The notes under the pieces: generated by a model
Databases searched by the model: none
Told to the model about the DNA's origin: nothing
What the model saw: only the letters and a program-made list of their open reading frames with translations
In this document: positions 60,531 to 64,000 of the stretch, piece after piece
Numbering within the stretch: position 1 is the first letter of the stretch
Layout of the letters: each line of letters opens with the position of its first letter
Made by a program: the position numbers and the translations under genes
NCBI RefSeq assembly: GCF_036075115.1
Contig: NZ_CP107958.1
Location: 7,440,001 to 7,504,000 of the forward strand
Length of the DNA: 64,000 nt
Direction: 5' to 3'
From: Streptomyces sp. NBC_00377
GTDB taxonomy: Bacteria; Actinomycetota; Actinomycetes; Streptomycetales; Streptomycetaceae

Positions 60531-61886
60531 GTGGAGCCCGACCTGTTCACCGCCGCAGCCGAAGAACGCCAGGAGAAGGACCCCGCCGGGAGCCCCCTGG
60601 CGGTCCGGATGCGTCCGCGCACCCTCGACGAGGTGGTGGGCCAGCAGCACCTGCTGAAGCCCGGCTCACCCCTGCGCCGCCTGGTCGGCGAGGGCGCCAC
60701 GGGCCCGGCCGGGCCCTCCTCGGTGATCCTCTGGGGTCCGCCCGGCACCGGGAAGACGACCCTGGCCTACGTCGTCTCCAAGGCCACCAACAAGCGGTTC
60801 GTCGAACTCTCCGCCATCACCGCGGGCGTCAAGGAGGTCCGCGCGGTCATCGACGGCGCCCGCCGCGCCATCGGCGGCTACGGCAAGGAGACCGTCCTCT
60901 TCCTCGACGAGATCCACCGCTTCAGCAAGGCCCAGCAGGATTCCCTCCTGCCGGCCGTCGAGAACCGCTGGGTGACGCTGATCGCGGCGACCACCGAGAA
61001 CCCCTACTTCTCGGTCATCTCGCCGCTGCTCTCCCGCTCCCTCCTGCTCACCCTCGAGCCCCTCACGGACGAGGACCTGCGCGCCCTGGTCAGGCGTGCC
61101 GTGGCCGACGAACGCGGCCTCAAGGGCGCCGTCACCCTCCCCGAGGACACCGAGGCCCACCTCCTGCGCATCGCCGGCGGCGACGCCCGGCGCGCCCTCA
61201 CCGCCCTGGAGGCCGCCGCCGGAGCCGCCCTCGACCAGGACCAGTCCGCGATCAGCTTGCAGACCCTGGAGCAGACGGTCGACCGCGCGGCGGTGAAGTA
61301 CGACCGGGACGGCGACCAGCACTACGACGTCGCGAGCGCCCTGATCAAGTCCATCCGGGGTTCGGACGTCGACGCCGCCCTGCACTACCTGGCCCGCATG
61401 ATCGAGGCGGGTGAGGATCCGCGCTTCATCGCCCGCCGCCTGATGATCTCCGCCAGCGAGGACATCGGCCTCGCGGATCCCAACGCCCTGCCGATCGCCG
61501 TCGCCGCCGCCCAGGCCGTCGCCATGATCGGCTTCCCCGAGGCCGCCCTCACCCTCAGCCACGTGACCATCGCCCTCGCCCTCGCGCCCAAGTCCAACGC
61601 CGCGACGACGGCGATCGGCGCCGCTCTGGACGACGTACGCAAGGGGCTGGCCGGGCCCGTGCCGCCGCATCTGCGCGACGGGCACTACAAGGGCGCCGCC
61701 AAGCTGGGGCACGCCCAGGGATACGTGTACCCGCACGACCTGCCCGAGGGCATCGCCGCCCAGCAGTACGCCCCCGACGCCATCAAGGACCGCGCCTACT
61801 ACGAGCCCACCCGGCACGGCGCCGAGGCCCGCTACGCGGACGCGGTGGAGTGGACCAGGCAGCGACTCGGTCGCGACGGGTCCTGA
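60531..61886 (+). CDS. rarA: Replication-associated recombination protein A (MgsA/RarA)
   Basis: This AAA+ ATPase (451 aa) acts at stalled replication forks. It has MRPRTLDEVVGQQHLL, Walker A GPPGTGKTTL, Walker B LFLDEIHRF, AATTENPYFSV, and the C-terminal tetramerisation domain (HYKGAAKLGHAQGYVYPHD). GTG 60531 lies 7 bp after a -10-like TAGGCT (60518-60523) with no binding site, so the message may be leaderless. Confidence 0.95.
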   Translation: MEPDLFTAAAEERQEKDPAGSPLAVRMRPRTLDEVVGQQHLLKPGSPLRRLVGEGATGPAGPSSVILWGPPGTGKTTLAYVVSKATNKRFVELSAITAGVKEVRAVIDGARRAIGGYGKETVLFLDEIHRFSKAQQDSLLPAVENRWVTLIAATTENPYFSVISPLLSRSLLLTLEPLTDEDLRALVRRAVADERGLKGAVTLPEDTEAHLLRIAGGDARRALTALEAAAGAALDQDQSAISLQTLEQTVDRAAVKYDRDGDQHYDVASALIKSIRGSDVDAALHYLARMIEAGEDPRFIARRLMISASEDIGLADPNALPIAVAAAQAVAMIGFPEAALTLSHVTIALALAPKSNAATTAIGAALDDVRKGLAGPVPPHLRDGHYKGAAKLGHAQGYVYPHDLPEGIAAQQYAPDAIKDRAYYEPTRHGAEARYADAVEWTRQRLGRDGS

Positions 61887-62185
61887 GCACCCTGTAGACT
61901 CGCCCGAAGTGCCGCGTCCCGTGCAGTCAGAACGGGACAGTCGGCCGGAGCACCGGTCCTCGGACCCGCTCCAGGAGCGTCGCGCACCGTCGATAGGTGT
62001 CGCGGGCAGCCCATCACCACCCGGAACTCCGGGAACGGTCGATGGGCAACTCGCGTGCTGCACGTATGTGCCCAGATCAGGGGAGCGGCTGCCCGGCAGG
62101 TTCCACGCGGACCCGGCGGGTTTCCCCGGCTGCGGATGCGACCTCCCTTAACCCTGACAAGCCGGAAACCAGGAAAGAGACACAC
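61887..62185 (+). promoter_or_regulatory. rpsD leader region with candidate promoter
   Basis: A -10-like TAGACT (61896-61901) near the left end would give an rpsD leader of about 280 nt. Long leaders before ribosomal protein S4 can serve autoregulation, but I could not draw a specific S4-binding fold. No gene was found in it; the open frames through it are extensions of rpsD or shadows. Confidence 0.4.
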
Positions 62186-62800
62186 GTGGCGAACCAGCCC
62201 CGTCCCAAGGTCAAGAAGTCGCGTGCCCTCGGCATCGCGCTGACCCCGAAGGCCGTCAAGTACTTCGAGGCCCGCCCCTACCCGCCGGGCGAGCACGGCC
62301 GCGGCCGCAAGCAGAACTCGGACTACAAGGTCCGTCTGCTCGAGAAGCAGCGTCTGCGCGCGCAGTACGACGTGTCCGAGCGCCAGCTCGTCCGCGCCTA
62401 CGAGCGTGCCTCCAAGGTCCAGGGCAAGACCGGTGAGGCCCTGATCATCGAGCTCGAGCGCCGTCTCGACGCGCTGGTCCTGCGTTCGGGCATCGCCCGC
62501 ACGATCTACCAGGCCCGCCAGATGGTCGTCCACGGCCACATCGAGGTCAACGGCCAGAAGGTCGACAAGCCGTCCTTCCGCGTCAAGCCGGACGACGTCG
62601 TCATGGTCCGCGAGCGCAGCCGCAGCAAGACGCTGTTCGAGGTCTCCCGCGCCGGTGGCTTCGCCCCCGACGGCGAGACCCCGCGCTACCTCCAGGTGAA
62701 CCTCGGCGCCCTGGCGTTCCGCCTGGACCGCGAGCCGAACCGCAAGGAGATCCCGGTCATCTGCGACGAGCAGCTCGTCGTCGAGTACTACGCCCGCTGA
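62186..62800 (+). CDS. rpsD: 30S ribosomal protein S4, zinc-free form
   Basis: S4 (204 aa) binds 16S rRNA early in small-subunit assembly. The N-terminus (RPKVKKSRALGIALTP, then RPYPPGEHGRGR) lacks the four Cys that bind zinc in the C+ form, so this is the C- paralogue type. The S4 RNA-binding domain follows (RRLDALVLRSGIARTIYQAR, VVHGHIEVNGQKVD). GTG 62186 follows GGAAAGAGA at 6 bp. Confidence 0.97.
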   Translation: MANQPRPKVKKSRALGIALTPKAVKYFEARPYPPGEHGRGRKQNSDYKVRLLEKQRLRAQYDVSERQLVRAYERASKVQGKTGEALIIELERRLDALVLRSGIARTIYQARQMVVHGHIEVNGQKVDKPSFRVKPDDVVMVRERSRSKTLFEVSRAGGFAPDGETPRYLQVNLGALAFRLDREPNRKEIPVICDEQLVVEYYAR

Positions 62801-62841
62801 TCCTTCCCCGGATCGGTCCGCGGCGTCCCAGGACTCCGCGC

Positions 62842-62890
62842 AAGGCCCGTCGTCCCCCTGCCCTTCCGGGCGGGCGGGACGGCGGGCCTT
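62842..62890 (+). terminator. Terminator after rpsD
   Basis: AAGGCCCGTCGTCCC (62842-62856) pairs with GGGACGGCGGGCCTT (62876-62890) with one G-U, around a 19-nt loop. Confidence 0.75.
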
Positions 62891-62984
62891 CGCACACCCC
62901 TAATCCGGTACGGACCGCCGGTGCCGGCGCGATAGGCTCGCCTTCAGACAGAGGTGTTCGTCAGACAGGGAGCGGGTGCACGCA

Positions 62985-63425
62985 GTGTCCGGTGGAGAGG
63001 TGGCCGGCATCCTGGTGGCCGTGTTCTGGGCGATCCTGGTCTCCTTCCTCGCCGTCGCACTGGCGAGGCTGGCCCAGACGCTCAAGGCGACCACCCGACT
63101 GGTCGCGGACGTGACCGAACAGGCCGTCCCGCTGCTGGCCGACGCCTCCGCGGCGGTGCGCTCCGCGCAGACCCAGATCGACCGGGTCGACGCGATCGCC
63201 ACCGACGTCCAGGAAGTCACGTCGAACGCCTCGGCACTGTCCACCACGGTCGCCTCCACCTTCGGCGGCCCTCTGGTGAAGGTCGCCGCCTTCGGCTACG
63301 GCGTACGCCGGGCCCTGGTCGGCCGCAAGGACGACGTGCCCGCCCGGGAACCCCGCAGGACCGTGATCGTGGGCCGTACGGTCTCCCGGCGGGAGAAGCG
63401 CAAACCCCGTGGAAAGAGGGACTGA
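62985..63425 (+). CDS. DUF948-type membrane protein
   Basis: The 146-aa protein has an N-terminal helix (VAGILVAVFWAILVSFLAVAL) and a long helical region (LAQTLKATTRLVADVTEQAV ...) like methyl-accepting-type coiled coils, as in DUF948 proteins, then a basic tail (RREKRKPRGKRD). GTG 62985 is preferred to 62976 because GGGAGCGG is better spaced for it. It precedes the next gene and alaS by small gaps, so they form one operon. Confidence 0.83.
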   Translation: MSGGEVAGILVAVFWAILVSFLAVALARLAQTLKATTRLVADVTEQAVPLLADASAAVRSAQTQIDRVDAIATDVQEVTSNASALSTTVASTFGGPLVKVAAFGYGVRRALVGRKDDVPAREPRRTVIVGRTVSRREKRKPRGKRD

Positions 63426-63433
63426 GACCAGCG

Positions 63434-63790
63434 ATGTTCCGCCGTACCTTCTGGTTCAGCACGGGCGTTGCCGCCGGTGTCTGGGCCACCACCAAGGTCA
63501 ACCGCAAGCTGAGGCAGCTGACCCCCGAGAGCCTGGCCGCGACCGCGGCCAACAAGGCGCTCGAGACGGGAGCGCGCCTCAAGGACCGCGCGGTGGGTTT
63601 CGCGCTCGACGTCCGCGACAACATGGCCCAGCGGGAGGCCGAACTGGGGGAGGCGCTGGGACTCCACGAGAACCCCGAACTCCCCGCGCCCAGGCGGTAT
63701 CCCGCCATCGAGAACAACCGCAGCACCCCCCAGTACCCCGAGCGCATCGACACCACGACGCACTCGCACAACCGGAATGAGGACCACTGA
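63434..63790 (+). CDS. DUF6167-like small protein upstream of alaS
   Basis: The 118-aa protein has a hydrophobic N-terminus (FRRTFWFSTGVAAGVWATTK), a basic helix and an acidic/His-rich tail (PERIDTTTHSHNRNEDH). I recall a family of this type (DUF6167) next to alaS in streptomycetes. Its function is unknown. The stop shares one base with the alaS ATG. Confidence 0.75.
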   Translation: MFRRTFWFSTGVAAGVWATTKVNRKLRQLTPESLAATAANKALETGARLKDRAVGFALDVRDNMAQREAELGEALGLHENPELPAPRRYPAIENNRSTPQYPERIDTTTHSHNRNEDH

Positions 63791-64000
63791 TGGAGTCGGC
63801 CGAGATCCGCCGCCGCTGGCTGAGCTTCTACGAGGAGCGCGGGCACACCGTCGTGCCTTCGGCGTCGCTCATCGCGGACGACCCGACTCTGCTCCTGGTC
63901 CCCGCCGGCATGGTCCCCTTCAAGCCGTATTTCCTCGGCGAGGTCAAGCCCCCGTGGTCGCGCGCCACCAGCGTGCAGAAGTGCGTGCGGACGCCCGACA
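63790..64000 (+). CDS. alaS: Alanyl-tRNA synthetase, 5' part (cut by window end)
   Basis: The first 70 codons match the AlaRS N-terminus: MESAEIRRRWLSFYEERGHT, then VVPSASLIADDPTLLLVPAG and MVPFKPYFLGE, with FYEERGHT and LLLVPAGMVPFK as class II motif-1-region signatures. The reading frame is open at the right edge. The ATG overlaps the upstream TGA by one base. Confidence 0.95.
   Translation, partial: MESAEIRRRWLSFYEERGHTVVPSASLIADDPTLLLVPAGMVPFKPYFLGEVKPPWSRATSVQKCVRTPD

Overview
The window is about 64 kb of very GC-rich actinobacterial chromosome, almost certainly from a Streptomyces. The evidence is third-codon GC bias, frequent GTG starts, four-base gene overlaps, a sporulation gene (ssgB), a phosphatidylinositol mannoside cluster, a Tat-exported polysaccharide lyase, and a gene order (cobA, ssgB, thrS, pimA, pdxST, ruvCAB, secDF, apt, relA, hisS, rarA, rpsD, alaS) that I recall as conserved core in Streptomyces. 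No phage, integrase, CRISPR array or complete insertion sequence was seen.

Layout. 1-5.4 kb: cobalamin/siroheme genes (a BluB-CobT fusion and a CysG-like CobA), then an RNA methyltransferase. 5.4-9.8 kb: a small exported His/Trp-rich protein divergent from an ECF sigma factor (SigK type) and its membrane anti-sigma factor, then a Ser/Thr kinase and a 64-residue membrane protein. 9.8-18 kb: a phosphotransferase, a zinc-ribbon protein, a five-tRNA cluster, pabB-pabC, a double GNAT protein, a CPDC thioredoxin-fold protein, small membrane proteins, a CGNR protein and ssgB. 18.7-26 kb: tRNA-Val, then an operon for import and cleavage of a plant polysaccharide, probably rhamnogalacturonan. It holds a lipoprotein, two permeases, a DUF624-like protein and a large Tat-exported lyase, with a good promoter and overlapping LacI-type operators. 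A 96-bp MITE-like element closes it. 26-32 kb: a polytopic membrane protein, a cyclase-like protein, a second tRNA-Val(CAC), a DnaQ-like exonuclease and a two-gene unit with a predicted PD-(D/E)XK nuclease. 32-64 kb: housekeeping core (thrS, channel, HIT protein, EF-G2, PIM synthesis, pdxST, yebC, ruvCAB, yajC-secDF-apt-relA, DUF349, PPIase, hisS, VKOR, rarA, rpsD and the start of alaS).

The most unusual observation is around 5.4-7.5 kb. The sigK gene and the divergent gene for the His/Trp-rich secreted protein each carry an upstream motif of the form CATCC-15 bp-CGAAT, which resembles what I remember of the mycobacterial SigK promoter. This suggests a small circuit in which SigK, held by RskA, controls its own operon and an exported metal-binding-like peptide with symmetrically spaced GHWE repeats. 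Other items worth following are the nuclease-containing pair at 30.1-31.9 kb, the EF-G2 paralogue with three altered GTPase motifs, the MITE that supplies a neighbour's stop codon, a PdxR-type palindrome before pdxS, and a set of genes that look leaderless.
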